A stretch of 43,664 nucleotides of DNA from Nitrospirota bacterium. GTDB taxonomy: Bacteria > Nitrospirota > Thermodesulfovibrionia > UBA6902. The notes under the pieces are model-generated. The model saw only the letters and a program-made list of their open reading frames with translations. It did not search any database and was not told the DNA's origin. This document shows positions 1-7,952 of this stretch, piece after piece. Made by a program: the position numbers and the translations under genes. The stretch's first letter is position 1, and every line of letters begins with the position of its first letter. Location: the NCBI GenBank assembly GCA_003354025.1, contig PIVU01000011.1:1-43664 (forward strand), given 5' to 3'.

Positions 1-54
1 CTGTAGCTCAGTTGGGAGAGCGGTCGATGCGACAGGTCGTCGGCTCAATCAGCT
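1..54 (+). pseudogene. Degenerate tRNA-Ala-like relic, upstream copy
   Basis: The first 22 bases match the D-arm region of the intact tRNA-Ala at 88-163 exactly. The 17-nt anticodon arm is replaced by an 11-nt mini-hairpin GTCG-ATG-CGAC (23-33). The T-arm is only partly preserved and the acceptor 3' end is lost. It cannot fold into a working tRNA. Its 5' end may lie beyond the window start. A second relic with the same mini-hairpin design lies at 439-491, on the other side of the GIY-YIG gene. Confidence 0.6.
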
Positions 55-87
55 GATTGATATTTTATTAGTTGATGTTGATGGTAT

Positions 88-430
<343 letters not shown>

Positions 431-438
431 ACACTCCA

Positions 439-491
439 GGGAGAGCGGTCGCATCGACAGGTCGTCGGTTCGATCCCGATCAGCTCCACCA
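439..491 (+). pseudogene. tRNA-Ala-like 3' relic, downstream copy
   Basis: Positions 439-447 repeat the end of the D-arm. Positions 459-494 repeat tRNA positions 131-166 without a mismatch, including the T-arm, acceptor 3' strand, CCA and three flanking bases. Between them lies an 11-nt mini-arm GTCG-CAT-CGAC (448-458) in place of the normal 17-nt anticodon arm. The 5' acceptor strand and most of the D-arm are missing. The mini-arm is the exact reverse complement of the one in the upstream relic (23-33). Confidence 0.65.
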
Positions 492-602
492 TTATTTTTC
501 AAGCGCTTGCGTGTCTTTAAAAACTTCTTCACATTTATTTGTTGTATCATTCCCTGGTACTTATATGTATGTAGGATAGAACCGGATCAGGAAAGTGAAT
601 TA

Positions 603-1022
603 TTACATACTGTATTTTAATACAACATCTTTGCAGAACCTGGAAATATCAACAAGGTTCTTTTTCCAGACAGAATGTACGATTTTCATGTCCGTCTTTT
701 CGTATTCATGAATAATCCTGTTTCTGAAGCCTGACATCTGGATCATTTTTTTTGAGAGAGTTTTTGATATAACTTTATTTTCTGCAAGCAGCTCGAATAT
801 TTCTGCCTGAGTCGAAGGCGTTCCCCAGCCAGAGTCGCTTATTATGTGAGCGCCAATGTCAATGCAGGCCTGGATGGCCTGAATAAGGTTAAATAGAATA
901 ATGCTCTGAAGGTCTCTGTCCTTCTTAAAAGACTTGAGGCCGGGATCTTTTTTGTTGCCGATCTGATTAATGTAGCTCTCGACCTTTTCCAGTTTTCTGC
1001 TGACAAGTGATTTATCTACCAA
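603..1022 (-). CDS. hepT: HepT-like ribonuclease toxin (HEPN, DUF86)
   Basis: This is the toxin of a HepT/MntA type VII toxin-antitoxin pair: a HEPN-fold RNase whose activity is blocked when MntA adds AMP to a tyrosine near the active site (family knowledge). The catalytic R-x4-H-x-Y motif is present as RNRIIHEY in the C-terminal half, and the rest is a helical bundle. I place the start at TTG (1022-1020) because a perfect AGGAGG (1035-1030) lies seven bases upstream; a longer in-frame ATG at 1049 has no such site. With this start it overlaps the antitoxin gene by 11 bases, which suggests translational coupling. Length of about 139 residues is normal. Confidence 0.85.
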   Translation of the reverse strand: MVDKSLVSRKLEKVESYINQIGNKKDPGLKSFKKDRDLQSIILFNLIQAIQACIDIGAHIISDSGWGTPSTQAEIFELLAENKVISKTLSKKMIQMSGFRNRIIHEYEKTDMKIVHSVWKKNLVDISRFCKDVVLKYSM

Positions 1023-1443
1023 CAGGCTGCCTCCTAATACGGTTTGCAACTGCTTTATTGAACATTACCTCCAAGGGTCTAAAGTCTATATATTCGATAA
1101 TGGTCCTGGTTGTAAAGGCCACTCTCAGCTTCCTGTTCCTGTCAAAAAGTATCTCACCTGTTTTCAGAATGTGGTGCTTGAGGTAGGGTGAGGCACTATT
1201 GAGAATCACAATGTCCACAGACCTTAATGAAAAAGATGGCGAGACATTGTAGTAGTTATTGATTAGATGATCGAAGGACTTTCTTTTCAAAAACTTTTCA
1301 TTGATCAGAACGGCTATATCAATATCGCTATCATTTGTCACTCTATCCCTGGCAGCGCTACCAAACAGATATAATGCTGAGACTTCGTCTCTGCTTTTAA
1401 AGTATCTAATGATTCTGTTAATATCCTTATCCATGCCGTCCAT
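1012..1443 (-). CDS. mntA: MntA-like nucleotidyltransferase antitoxin
   Basis: This is a minimal nucleotidyltransferase of the MntA family, which AMPylates HepT. The catalytic GS-x10-DxD signature is intact (GSAARDRVTNDSDIDIAV, near residues 28-45), and a third acidic residue sits in the later SVDIVIL strand. It is the first gene of the two-gene operon, as usual for this antitoxin-toxin order. No Shine-Dalgarno is obvious. A TATAAT hexamer at 1455-1450 would put transcription start almost at the ATG, so the message may be nearly leaderless. The C-terminal tail after the fold is poorly conserved in appearance. Confidence 0.85.
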   Translation of the reverse strand: MDGMDKDINRIIRYFKSRDEVSALYLFGSAARDRVTNDSDIDIAVLINEKFLKRKSFDHLINNYYNVSPSFSLRSVDIVILNSASPYLKHHILKTGEILFDRNRKLRVAFTTRTIIEYIDFRPLEVMFNKAVANRIRRQPVGR

Positions 1444-1704
1444 TTTCAGATTATAGCATAACCGAAAAGGTTAAGGTCTTATTAAATCATGTTTTTGTAA
1501 GCATATCCCATAGCCAGCAGGGACACATTATTATACAAAACCATGCGCTAATTCGTTTAGTTGTCAGTGATGTTAGAAAATAATCTCTCCCCTGTTCCCT
1601 CCAACAAAATGTATTCCCAACACCTTCAATGCTTCTTTTCATTCGAAGCTTAATGAAGCGGTTCCATTGTGCAGTAATTGTGCACCTCCACCATATTCAC
1701 ACAC
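1444..1704. other. Intergenic stretch, nothing coding recognised
   Basis: No ORF with coding features is visible. The stretch holds a close direct repeat of ATTGTGCA near 1669-1687 and a weak inverted pair GCTTC/GAAGC near 1630-1650. The minus-strand TATAAT at 1455-1450 belongs to the mntA upstream region. Confidence 0.4.
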
Positions 1705-1854
1705 CTATTTAATCCGCTTTACGCTTCCAGACATCAGTGCCAGTTGGAGCAATGTCTTTTGCTTTCTTTGCCGTCTGTATTTTAGATAGCTAAATAGCTT
1801 AGAAGTATTTTCTTTTATATTAGAAACAAGAACTTTTTTTGTCGTAGTAATCAT
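1705..1854 (-). CDS. Hypothetical very small basic protein
   Basis: This is a 49-residue, lysine- and arginine-rich reading frame with no domain I recognise. The evidence for translation is a GGAGG four bases before the ATG at 1854, which is closer than optimal. It sits alone between the toxin-antitoxin pair and the PilZ-like gene on the same strand. It could equally be a chance ORF in a non-coding interval. Confidence 0.2.
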   Translation of the reverse strand: MITTTKKVLVSNIKENTSKLFSYLKYRRQRKQKTLLQLALMSGSVKRIK

Positions 1855-2066
1855 GCAGCCTCCAGTTATATAATTTCTCCTGCTAAATGCAATTTCTTTA
1901 CCAAAACAAAAACCCCTATATTTCAATATGATTTAACATGAAAGCAGTAACACACTGTATGGATAATCATTCACGCTTGCATGAACTTACAAGCACAGCG
2001 CGTGGCAGTGCTATAATTTAGTGTCTCAGGATATTCCGGCGACGTTTCCGACTAACTTGAATGCTA

Positions 2067-2384
2067 TCAGTGCAGGTTTGTAAATAGCTCTGAATTGTTT
2101 AGATGAGGACCCATAACTTCGATGCCGGTGCTCCGGGTCAGGCAGTGAGGAGGAGTCATATAGGACCATTTCACTCTGCCGGTCAGATCAATAATCTCCT
2201 TTGAGTTCAGCTCAATTTTCAATTTCACTGGCAGCCCTGAAGAAAACTCTGCAACTGATTGTGAGAGCAAGGTAACCACATAAATCTCATCGGCAGAGTA
2301 GTTCTCTATATACCCATCAAAGCTATTAACTCCGGCACATATCCGGGCCTTCAGCTTCACTATTTTTTTTGATAGCGGGCTCAT
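2067..2384 (-). CDS. PilZ-like domain protein
   Basis: This small 105-residue single-domain protein reads as a six-strand PilZ-type barrel. Expected positions are a basic N-terminal strand (VKLKARI), a GYIENYSADEIYV segment where PilZ has the (D/N)xSxxG loop, then GLPVKLKIEL, LTGRVKWSY and a STGIEVMG strand near the C-terminus. The RxxxR and (D/N)xSxxG signature residues are only partly conserved. Binding of cyclic di-GMP is therefore uncertain and the protein may be a non-binding PilZ variant. It is monocistronic and divergent from the MobB-like gene. Confidence 0.6.
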   Translation of the reverse strand: MSPLSKKIVKLKARICAGVNSFDGYIENYSADEIYVVTLLSQSVAEFSSGLPVKLKIELNSKEIIDLTGRVKWSYMTPPHCLTRSTGIEVMGPHLNNSELFTNLH

Positions 2385-2394
2385 GTTGAAATTA

Positions 2395-2423
2395 TTGATA
2401 TATATTGTTTGGGTTGCTATAAA
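2395..2423 (+). promoter_or_regulatory. Sigma-70-type promoter for the MobB-like gene
   Basis: TTGATA (2395-2400) and TATAAA (2418-2423) are separated by exactly 17 bases on the plus strand. Transcription would begin near 2430 and read into the gene starting at 2560. The pattern is seen directly; use is inferred. Confidence 0.45.
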
Positions 2424-2559
2424 AAAATACTAGCACATTCTCAGCATAATACAATCCCTATTTTCAGCTTACTTCAAGCAGGCTTTGACAGGGATACCGA
2501 AAAACAGATCTTACCGCCAACATCTTGTATCTTATGAAGTTATTCTGTATTCTGTACGT

Positions 2560-3138
2560 ATGTCCGACAACAGGCCATTTACAATAATTTCCGTGACCGG
2601 TGCTCACAGCAGTATCGGAAAAACCACACTTGCTTCAATACTACTGAAAAACATGAACGGTTTCGGAGCTATTAAATATACAAGGACATCATTATATACT
2701 TCCGTAACTGACGACCCGGTTGAAATACTGCAGGATGCCAAGGACACAGCAATACTGTCTGAATCCGGAGCCGAGAATGTATTCTGGATACAAAGCCCTC
2801 CCAGCGGCCTGAAAGATGCCTTACCTGTTGCTGTCAGTAAATTGAGCAACCTTAAAGGCATTGTCGTTGAGGGAAACAGCCCTGTGGACTACCTGGATCC
2901 GGATCTGGTGATATTCATTATCGGAGGTGATGGTGAGATTAAACCATCAGCTCATAAAGTGAGCAGAAGAGCTGACATCATAATCGTTAATTCCGGGAAG
3001 GACATCGGCAGTCTTGCATTCCTTGATAGTTTAATGCAAGAAAAAACCGAAGTTTTTCAAATAGATTTGATTCACGGCAAAGGTGAAATTGACAAATTCA
3101 TAGCTTATGTTAGAGAATATATTAGGGGATTTGATTAG
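2560..3138 (+). CDS. MobB-like P-loop NTPase
   Basis: A P-loop protein resembling MobB, the GTP-binding partner in molybdopterin guanine dinucleotide synthesis. The Walker A motif GAHSSIGKT is at residues 14-22. A GIVVEGNSP strand-turn follows at about residue 107, and a PDLVIFI strand after that. I start at the ATG at 2560 because the conserved core begins six residues later. A TTG at 2485 would add 25 unconserved residues, and neither has a strong ribosome site. The true substrate is uncertain; related P-loop proteins serve other cofactors. It lies directly before the cytochrome maturation and heme genes on the same strand. Confidence 0.55.
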   Translation: MSDNRPFTIISVTGAHSSIGKTTLASILLKNMNGFGAIKYTRTSLYTSVTDDPVEILQDAKDTAILSESGAENVFWIQSPPSGLKDALPVAVSKLSNLKGIVVEGNSPVDYLDPDLVIFIIGGDGEIKPSAHKVSRRADIIIVNSGKDIGSLAFLDSLMQEKTEVFQIDLIHGKGEIDKFIAYVREYIRGFD

Positions 3139-3194
3139 TATTTTTACCTACCTCCCTGAATGTCATTGAAAGTTATATTATATTTAGCTTTTCT

Positions 3195-3224
3195 TTGAAA
3201 AAGACGTTAGAATATACGTATATT
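3195..3224 (+). promoter_or_regulatory. Possible sigma-70 promoter upstream of ccsB
   Basis: TTGAAA (3195-3200) and TATATT (3219-3224) lie 18 bases apart, 20 bases before the ccsB start. The resulting leader would just contain the AAGGAG ribosome site. Similarity is moderate. Confidence 0.35.
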
Positions 3225-3243
3225 AATTTAAGGAGTATACAGA

Positions 3244-4071
3244 TTGCAGATTGAATTCAATGTGTTGTGTTTTGAACTGGCCCTTACTTTTTACTTTTTA
3301 GCAACAATAGCAGGTTTTATAGAGCTTTTTAAAAGTAAGAAAACTTCATCTAAGATAGCTCTCTATCTATCTTTATCCGGATTTGTTTTCCATACCATAA
3401 ATATAATCATTAGATACTTTGAAGGCGGCCACATCCCGGTTACTAACATGCATGAAGCTACCTCATTCTTCTCTTGGTGTATCCTGATTCTGTTCTTTTT
3501 TCATGAATTCAAATACAAGCTGGGGCTGCTTAGTTCTTTCATAATGCCCATTGTTTTTGTTCTTATGTTTTCAGCTGCCATATTCCCGAGAGAAATCAAG
3601 GTATTAAGTCCCGTACTGCAAAGTTACTGGTTTGGAATACATGTAATCTTCGCCTTTTTGGGCGATGCTGCATTTGCCATGGCATGCGGTATAGGCATTA
3701 TGTATCTTATCCAGGAAAGGTATGTTAAGTCTAAAAATCTGAGCAAGCTTTTCATGAAATTGCCCAGTCTTCAGACCCTTGATGATATTAACTATCACCT
3801 TATCACCCTGGGATTCCCACTTCTTACTCTTGCCATGATAACCGGCGTTATCTGGGCAAACAGTGCATGGGGATCGTACTGGAGATGGGACCCGAAGGAA
3901 GTCTGGTCATTAATTACCTGGCTTATTTACGCCCTGGTACTTCATCTGAGACTAACTGTAGGATGGCGTGGCAAGAAAGCAGCCATTCTCTCAATTGTTG
4001 GTTTTGCAATTGTTATATTCGCCTTTTTTGGTGTAACACTAATTCTGAAAGGACAGCATACATTTATGTAA
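3244..4071 (+). CDS. ccsB: Cytochrome c biogenesis protein CcsB/ResC (heme handler)
   Basis: This integral membrane protein of the CcsA/ResC/CcmC family belongs to System II cytochrome c maturation. It moves heme across the membrane and presents it to apocytochromes. The sequence is almost entirely hydrophobic segments (about eight). It carries the tryptophan-rich WWD-type motif WGSYWRWDPKEVWSL near residue 210, which binds heme. Conserved histidines are present in the flanking loops, for example in NMHEATSF. The TTG start at 3244 is supported by AAGGAG eight bases upstream. Its partner ResB/Ccs1 is not in the window. Placement just before hemA and hemC fits the very high heme demand of this locus. 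Confidence 0.88.
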   Translation: MQIEFNVLCFELALTFYFLATIAGFIELFKSKKTSSKIALYLSLSGFVFHTINIIIRYFEGGHIPVTNMHEATSFFSWCILILFFFHEFKYKLGLLSSFIMPIVFVLMFSAAIFPREIKVLSPVLQSYWFGIHVIFAFLGDAAFAMACGIGIMYLIQERYVKSKNLSKLFMKLPSLQTLDDINYHLITLGFPLLTLAMITGVIWANSAWGSYWRWDPKEVWSLITWLIYALVLHLRLTVGWRGKKAAILSIVGFAIVIFAFFGVTLILKGQHTFM

Positions 4072-4079
4072 AAAGACAG

Positions 4080-4165
4080 GGTCCCAGTGTCCCAGGGTTA
4101 TAGGGTTCAAGGAAAAACAATCTGTTACCTTGAACCCCAGAACCCTTGCCCCCTCGAACCCTGCA
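4080..4165. repeat. Intergenic GGGTTC-type repeat with hairpin
   Basis: A perfect 10-bp inverted repeat, GGGTTCAAGG (4103-4112) and CCTTGAACCC (4128-4137), encloses a 15-nt loop. Variants of GAACCC and of CCCAGGGTT/CCCAGTGT recur on both sides. This fills the whole ccsB-hemA gap and extends the hemA frame upstream artificially. It could be a processing or pausing hairpin, or extragenic repeat DNA. Confidence 0.55.
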
Positions 4166-4174
4166 GTACTTATT

Positions 4175-5458
4175 ATGAACTTTTTAGTCGTTGGACTTAA
4201 CCATAAAACTGCACCTGTAGAGGTAAGAGAAAAAGTGGCCTTCGCCGGTCCTAAGCTGGAGGAAGCAATTGCTATTCTTAATAACTCCAGCACTGTAAAG
4301 GAAAACATAGTCCTCTCAACCTGCAACAGGGTTGAAATATACGCCGGCGTGCAGGACCTCGAGTCCGGTGAAGAAGGCATTAAAGAGTTCATTTCAAAAT
4401 TTCATGATGTTCCCCGTGACCTGCTGGACAAATCACTTTATATTCATAAAGGCAGTGAGGCAATCAGGCATATGTACAGAGTTGCATCCAGCCTCGATTC
4501 AATGATAGTAGGAGAGCCTCAGATTCTGGGCCAGTTAAAGGACGCATACGACGCTGCTCTTAAAAACAAGTCCACAGGTGTATTTCTCAATAAGCTTATG
4601 AGAAAATCCGTTTCCGTTGCAAAGCGGATCAGGACCGAAACAAAGATTGCTGAAAGTGCCGTAAGCATTAGTTTTGCGGCGGTTGAACTGGCCAAGAAAA
4701 TCTTCGATGATCTCCCCTCAAAATCTTTCATGCTCCTGGGCGCCGGTGAAATGGCGGAGCTTGCAGCCAGACACCTTATTAACAACGGGGTTAGCGATGT
4801 TTATATAACTAACAGGACCCAGTCCAGGGCGGAAGAGCTTGCAAAGGAGTTTAAAGGCAAGGTTGTACTGTTCCATAATTTCATTGATGAATTGCACTAT
4901 TCTGATATTGTAATATGCTCAACAGGCGCTCCAGATTATATCCTCACAAAAGACCAGCTCCACAAGACAATGAAGGACCGAAAACAGAAACCCATGTTTA
5001 TCATCGACATCTCTGTTCCAAGAAACATTGATCCCGACATTAATGATCTGGATAACGTTTACCTCTACGATGTTGACAACCTGCAGGGAGTTATCGACAC
5101 AAACATCCAGGAGAGAGCAAAGGAAGCTGAAAAGGCTGAGCAAATCGTAGAGAGCGAAATCGGCTCCTTCCTGAAATGGCTCGACTCTTTGGCTGCTACA
5201 CCTACCATTGTAGCCCTCAGAAACATGGCCGAAGAGATCAGAAAATCGGAACTGGAAAAAACATATACAAAACTGGGCCCCCAGGAAGAAAAAACTATTA
5301 AGGCAATTGAGCATCTGACAAATTCTATTGTTAATAAACTTATCCACCCTCCCACTGCAGTGCTCAAGTCCGATGATGAAGATAAAGAACAAATGCTGGA
5401 TATAGTCCAGAAACTATTTAATCTAGATTTAGAGAGAGATAACAATGACAAAACATAA
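4175..5458 (+). CDS. hemA: Glutamyl-tRNA reductase
   Basis: Reduces glutamyl-tRNA to glutamate-1-semialdehyde, the first committed step of C5-route tetrapyrrole synthesis in the cytosol. The N-terminal catalytic domain has GLNHKTAPVEVREK and the STCNRVEIY motif with active Cys50. A Rossmann NADPH domain follows (LLGAGEMAELAARHL), then the C-terminal dimerisation helices. The ATG at 4175 starts exactly at the family N-terminus; upstream in-frame codons lie in repeat DNA. The length of 427 residues is usual. It overlaps hemC by 14 bases. Confidence 0.96.
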   Translation: MNFLVVGLNHKTAPVEVREKVAFAGPKLEEAIAILNNSSTVKENIVLSTCNRVEIYAGVQDLESGEEGIKEFISKFHDVPRDLLDKSLYIHKGSEAIRHMYRVASSLDSMIVGEPQILGQLKDAYDAALKNKSTGVFLNKLMRKSVSVAKRIRTETKIAESAVSISFAAVELAKKIFDDLPSKSFMLLGAGEMAELAARHLINNGVSDVYITNRTQSRAEELAKEFKGKVVLFHNFIDELHYSDIVICSTGAPDYILTKDQLHKTMKDRKQKPMFIIDISVPRNIDPDINDLDNVYLYDVDNLQGVIDTNIQERAKEAEKAEQIVESEIGSFLKWLDSLAATPTIVALRNMAEEIRKSELEKTYTKLGPQEEKTIKAIEHLTNSIVNKLIHPPTAVLKSDDEDKEQMLDIVQKLFNLDLERDNNDKT

Positions 5459-6392
5459 GATTGTAATTGCAACACGAGGCAGCAAACTGGCACTGTGGCA
5501 GGCAGAGTGGATAAAAAGTGAACTGGAAAAAATCGATTCCACCTATGAAGTTGAACTCAACATTATAAAAACTACGGGGGACAAAATTCTTGATGTACCT
5601 CTTGCACAGGTTGGAGGCAAAGGCCTTTTCGTAAAGGAAATTGAAGAAGCAATGCTAAGGGGGGAAGCTGACCTCGCTGTTCACAGCATGAAAGATGTTC
5701 CAACGGATTTGCCTCAGGGACTGCATCTTCCGACAATAACAAAAAGGGAAGACCCGAGAGACGCCTTTATCGCAGGTCAAAACATGAAGAGCTTCCTTGA
5801 CCTTCCACAGGGCGCAACTGTAGGCACTAGCAGCCTGAGAAGGATATGCCAGCTGTTAAACAAACGCCCTGATCTCAAAATCACGCAGCTTCGAGGCAAT
5901 GTAGACACGCGGCTGAGAAAGCTGGAAGAGGGCCAGTTCGATGCTATCATTCTCGCCACTGCAGGAGTTAAGCGGCTGGGTCATGCAGATAAAATCAGTG
6001 AAAAAATGGCGACTGACATCAGCCTGCCGGCAATCGGGCAGGGAGCTGTCGGTATTGAATGCCGCGTAGACGATGAGTTCATAAACAACCTGATTGCAAA
6101 ACTGGACCATTACGAAACATCTGTCTGCGTCAGGGCCGAGCGTGCTTTTCTCAAGAAACTCGAAGGTGGATGCCAGGTGCCTATTGCAGCATACGCACAA
6201 CTCAATGACGGCAAAGTCACAATGTCAGGACTTGTCGGCAGCGTTGACGGCAAAACACTTATTAAGGACAACTTAGAGGGAACTCCGGAGGAACCTGAAA
6301 TACTAGGTACATCACTGGCTGAAAAGCTTCTTGCTAAAGGAGCAAAGGAAATTCTTGATGAAGTTTACAAGAACAATCCTGAAGCCAAATAG
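5445..6392 (+). CDS. hemC: Porphobilinogen deaminase (hydroxymethylbilane synthase)
   Basis: Joins four porphobilinogens into hydroxymethylbilane. Seen are the N-terminal ATRGSKLALWQ, the catalytic Asp84 in HSMKDVP, the TSSLRR and QLRGNVDTRL substrate-binding stretches, and Cys243 in LEGGCQVPI that anchors the dipyrromethane cofactor. Its 315 residues are typical. The ATG at 5445 follows a GAGAGAGA-rich ribosome site inside the hemA end. In many relatives hemD follows; here it does not, and the next gene is a SurA-N protein. Confidence 0.96.
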   Translation: MTKHKIVIATRGSKLALWQAEWIKSELEKIDSTYEVELNIIKTTGDKILDVPLAQVGGKGLFVKEIEEAMLRGEADLAVHSMKDVPTDLPQGLHLPTITKREDPRDAFIAGQNMKSFLDLPQGATVGTSSLRRICQLLNKRPDLKITQLRGNVDTRLRKLEEGQFDAIILATAGVKRLGHADKISEKMATDISLPAIGQGAVGIECRVDDEFINNLIAKLDHYETSVCVRAERAFLKKLEGGCQVPIAAYAQLNDGKVTMSGLVGSVDGKTLIKDNLEGTPEEPEILGTSLAEKLLAKGAKEILDEVYKNNPEAK

Positions 6393-6402
6393 AGAAGGAG
6401 TG

Positions 6403-6485
6403 TGACGAATAACAATTGACGAGTAAAAAGTTACGAAGTAAATACCTCGTCATTCGTCATTCCTTGATCGTCAATCGTCAATCTC
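6403..6485. repeat. Intergenic CGTCATT/GTCAATC repeat cluster
   Basis: The stretch carries CGTCATT twice in tandem, then GTCAATC twice, and upstream an inverted counterpart (TGACGAAT and TTGACGAG). The two arms could pair across about 25 bases. It sits between hemC and the SurA-N gene and has no coding signal. It is similar in style, not in sequence, to the repeat before hemA. Confidence 0.5.
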
Positions 6486-6537
6486 AGTTATTCTCTATCC
6501 ACTTGCTCTTTAATCCGCCTATAAGCTATATTATTTG

Positions 6538-7212
6538 ATGCTTAAAATCATGCAAACCAATAAGTTCTTTTCGATGTTTGTGCTTGCAATAATTACTGGT
6601 ATAATTTCAATTGCTTTCATATTCACGGGAGTCACCGGACCTGGAGACAATGCATCAATAGAATATGTCGCTGAAATTGAAGGCCAGTCAATTACTATTG
6701 AACAGTACTGGCGTTCATACGATTCTGAAGTCAAGAGACTTAAGGACCAGGGGACTAAACAGGAAGACATCGACAAGCTCCAGCTGGAAAACCGTGTGCT
6801 TAAACGCCTTGTAGACAGGGAAGCTATCCTCTTTGCAGCCATGCAGGCCGGAATTTCAATAAGTGAAAGCGAGCTGCAGGCTGCCATACTTAATACTCCA
6901 TACTTTCAGAAAAATGGTGTGTTTGACAACACTGTCTATGCAAGAGCTTTGAAGCTTAACCGTTTGACACCCAAAGTATTCGAGGCTAGTTTAAGGCACG
7001 ACATGATTATTTCAAAAATGAGCCGTATAATTGGTGAAACGGCTGAACTGTCTCCAGAGGAATTGAAGATAATTGAATCAATTCAGGGGGGCAATAAAGA
7101 GCAGCTAATCCGGGTTTTCCGTTCCAACAAAAGCAATCAGGCCATTAATGCATATCTGGAGAGTGTTAAGAGACAGATGGACATTACAATCAACAGAGAC
7201 CTGATATCCTAA
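6538..7212 (+). CDS. SurA-N/PpiD-type membrane-anchored chaperone without PPIase domain
   Basis: An N-terminal membrane helix (about residues 10-30) is followed by a SurA-N-type chaperone domain. Features are the strand EYVAEIEGQSITIEQYW, the helix RVLKRLVDREAILFAAMQAGI, then the ISESELQAAI segment and the FQKNGVFDNTVYARALKLNRL loop typical of PpiD/SurA. The parvulin rotamase domain that normally follows is absent; the protein ends at about residue 224. The ATG at 6538 is chosen over a TTG one codon earlier. Likely role: periplasmic holdase for secreted proteins such as apocytochromes (inference). Confidence 0.75.
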   Translation: MLKIMQTNKFFSMFVLAIITGIISIAFIFTGVTGPGDNASIEYVAEIEGQSITIEQYWRSYDSEVKRLKDQGTKQEDIDKLQLENRVLKRLVDREAILFAAMQAGISISESELQAAILNTPYFQKNGVFDNTVYARALKLNRLTPKVFEASLRHDMIISKMSRIIGETAELSPEELKIIESIQGGNKEQLIRVFRSNKSNQAINAYLESVKRQMDITINRDLIS

Positions 7213-7215
7213 GAT

Positions 7216-7599
7216 TCAAGCCCTGAACTTCATTGCTTCCTTTACATCTCCCATAACATCCTGTATTTCGAACGGTTTATTTATACAGCTAAAAACTCCA
7301 TGCTTCCTTACATCATCAATGGCAGGATCAGTTAAATGCGCAGAAATTACAATAACAGGAGTGTTTTTTGTTAACCCTCTGATTTTCTCGACAATTCCGA
7401 AACCATCTATATCGGGCAGTCTCAAGTCAGTGATTACCACATCATATTCATTTTCAGATAGCAGTTGAAGGGCGTCGTCACCAGTGTGAGAACACTTAAC
7501 ATAATATTCACCAGCTCTTTCGAAGCTATGCTTCAAAGACCAGCAGATAAGTTCTTCATCTTCGACTATCAGGATTTTGCTTTTTTTTACAAGATTCAT
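7216..7599 (-). CDS. Stand-alone receiver-domain response regulator
   Basis: A CheY-like receiver with no output domain. It shows the acidic pair VEDEE near the N-terminus, the phospho-acceptor Asp in VITDLRLPD, the switch Ser in VISAH and the conserved Lys in NKPFE. I start at the ATG at 7599, where the family begins. The frame stays open 69 codons further upstream, but that part is not receiver-like and would run across the predicted promoter at 7681-7696. It faces a lone multiheme cytochrome gene. The cognate kinase may be the heme kinase at 30429-31949 or one outside the window. Confidence 0.85.
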   Translation of the reverse strand: MNLVKKSKILIVEDEELICWSLKHSFERAGEYYVKCSHTGDDALQLLSENEYDVVITDLRLPDIDGFGIVEKIRGLTKNTPVIVISAHLTDPAIDDVRKHGVFSCINKPFEIQDVMGDVKEAMKFRA

Positions 7600-7680
7600 A
7601 GAGCCCCAATCATTTACATACAATGGTCCTTCCCAAAAAACACAGGTAATTGATTGAATAAGAGTATGATGTGTTATTTT

Positions 7681-7696
7681 TGCAATTTTCATGCCC
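7681..7696 (-). promoter_or_regulatory. Sigma-54 (-24/-12) promoter for the receiver gene
   Basis: Reading the minus strand, GGGCATGAAAATTGCA fits the TGGCACG-N4-TTGCA consensus, with the invariant GG and GC exactly 10 bases apart. Transcription would start near 7670, about 70 bases before the ATG at 7599. An inverted repeat (GTAAAGGCT / AGCCCTGTTTAC, about 7791-7819) lies 100-130 bases upstream, a usual distance for an activator site. Confidence 0.6.
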
Positions 7697-7952
7697 GGAA
7701 AATATCCAGAAATTTGACACTTATTACCCCTTTCAGGACTAATGGTGAGGAATTTTTCTTTATGCATGGGGGATATCACCCAATCCTCCTGTAAAGGCTG
7801 TATCAATAGCCCTGTTTACTGGTGCCATAAAGTATTCACTGTTTAAACTGTTAACATGATCACTATATCATGTTTTTGTGCATTCACATATCTTTATTAT
7901 TTGAATTTATAGATAAATCTTGTAAAAGATTAGCTTCACGTGTAATAATTAC
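7697..7952. other. Divergent intergenic region with two inverted repeats
   Basis: The region separates the receiver gene from the plus-strand cytochrome. It holds the imperfect palindrome at about 7791-7819 and a perfect 8-bp inverted repeat AACATGAT (7853-7860)/ATCATGTT (7867-7874) with a 6-nt spacer. The second could be an operator for the cytochrome gene, about 80 bases before its start. No convincing -35/-10 pair was seen for that gene. Confidence 0.4.

Noticed and set aside
2485-2559. TTG start at 2485 for the MobB-like gene
   Set aside because: It adds 25 residues without family character; the conserved core begins just after the ATG at 2560.
4130-4174. Upstream extension of hemA
   Set aside because: The codons fall in the GAACCC repeat and hairpin; the family N-terminus starts at ATG 4175.
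4519-5493. Minus-strand ORFs within hemA
   Set aside because: hemA is certain from its catalytic motifs; the opposite frames lack family character and ribosome sites.
7600-7806. N-terminal extension of the receiver-domain gene to 7806
   Set aside because: The extra 69 codons are not receiver-like, have no ribosome site and would include the sigma-54 element at 7681-7696.
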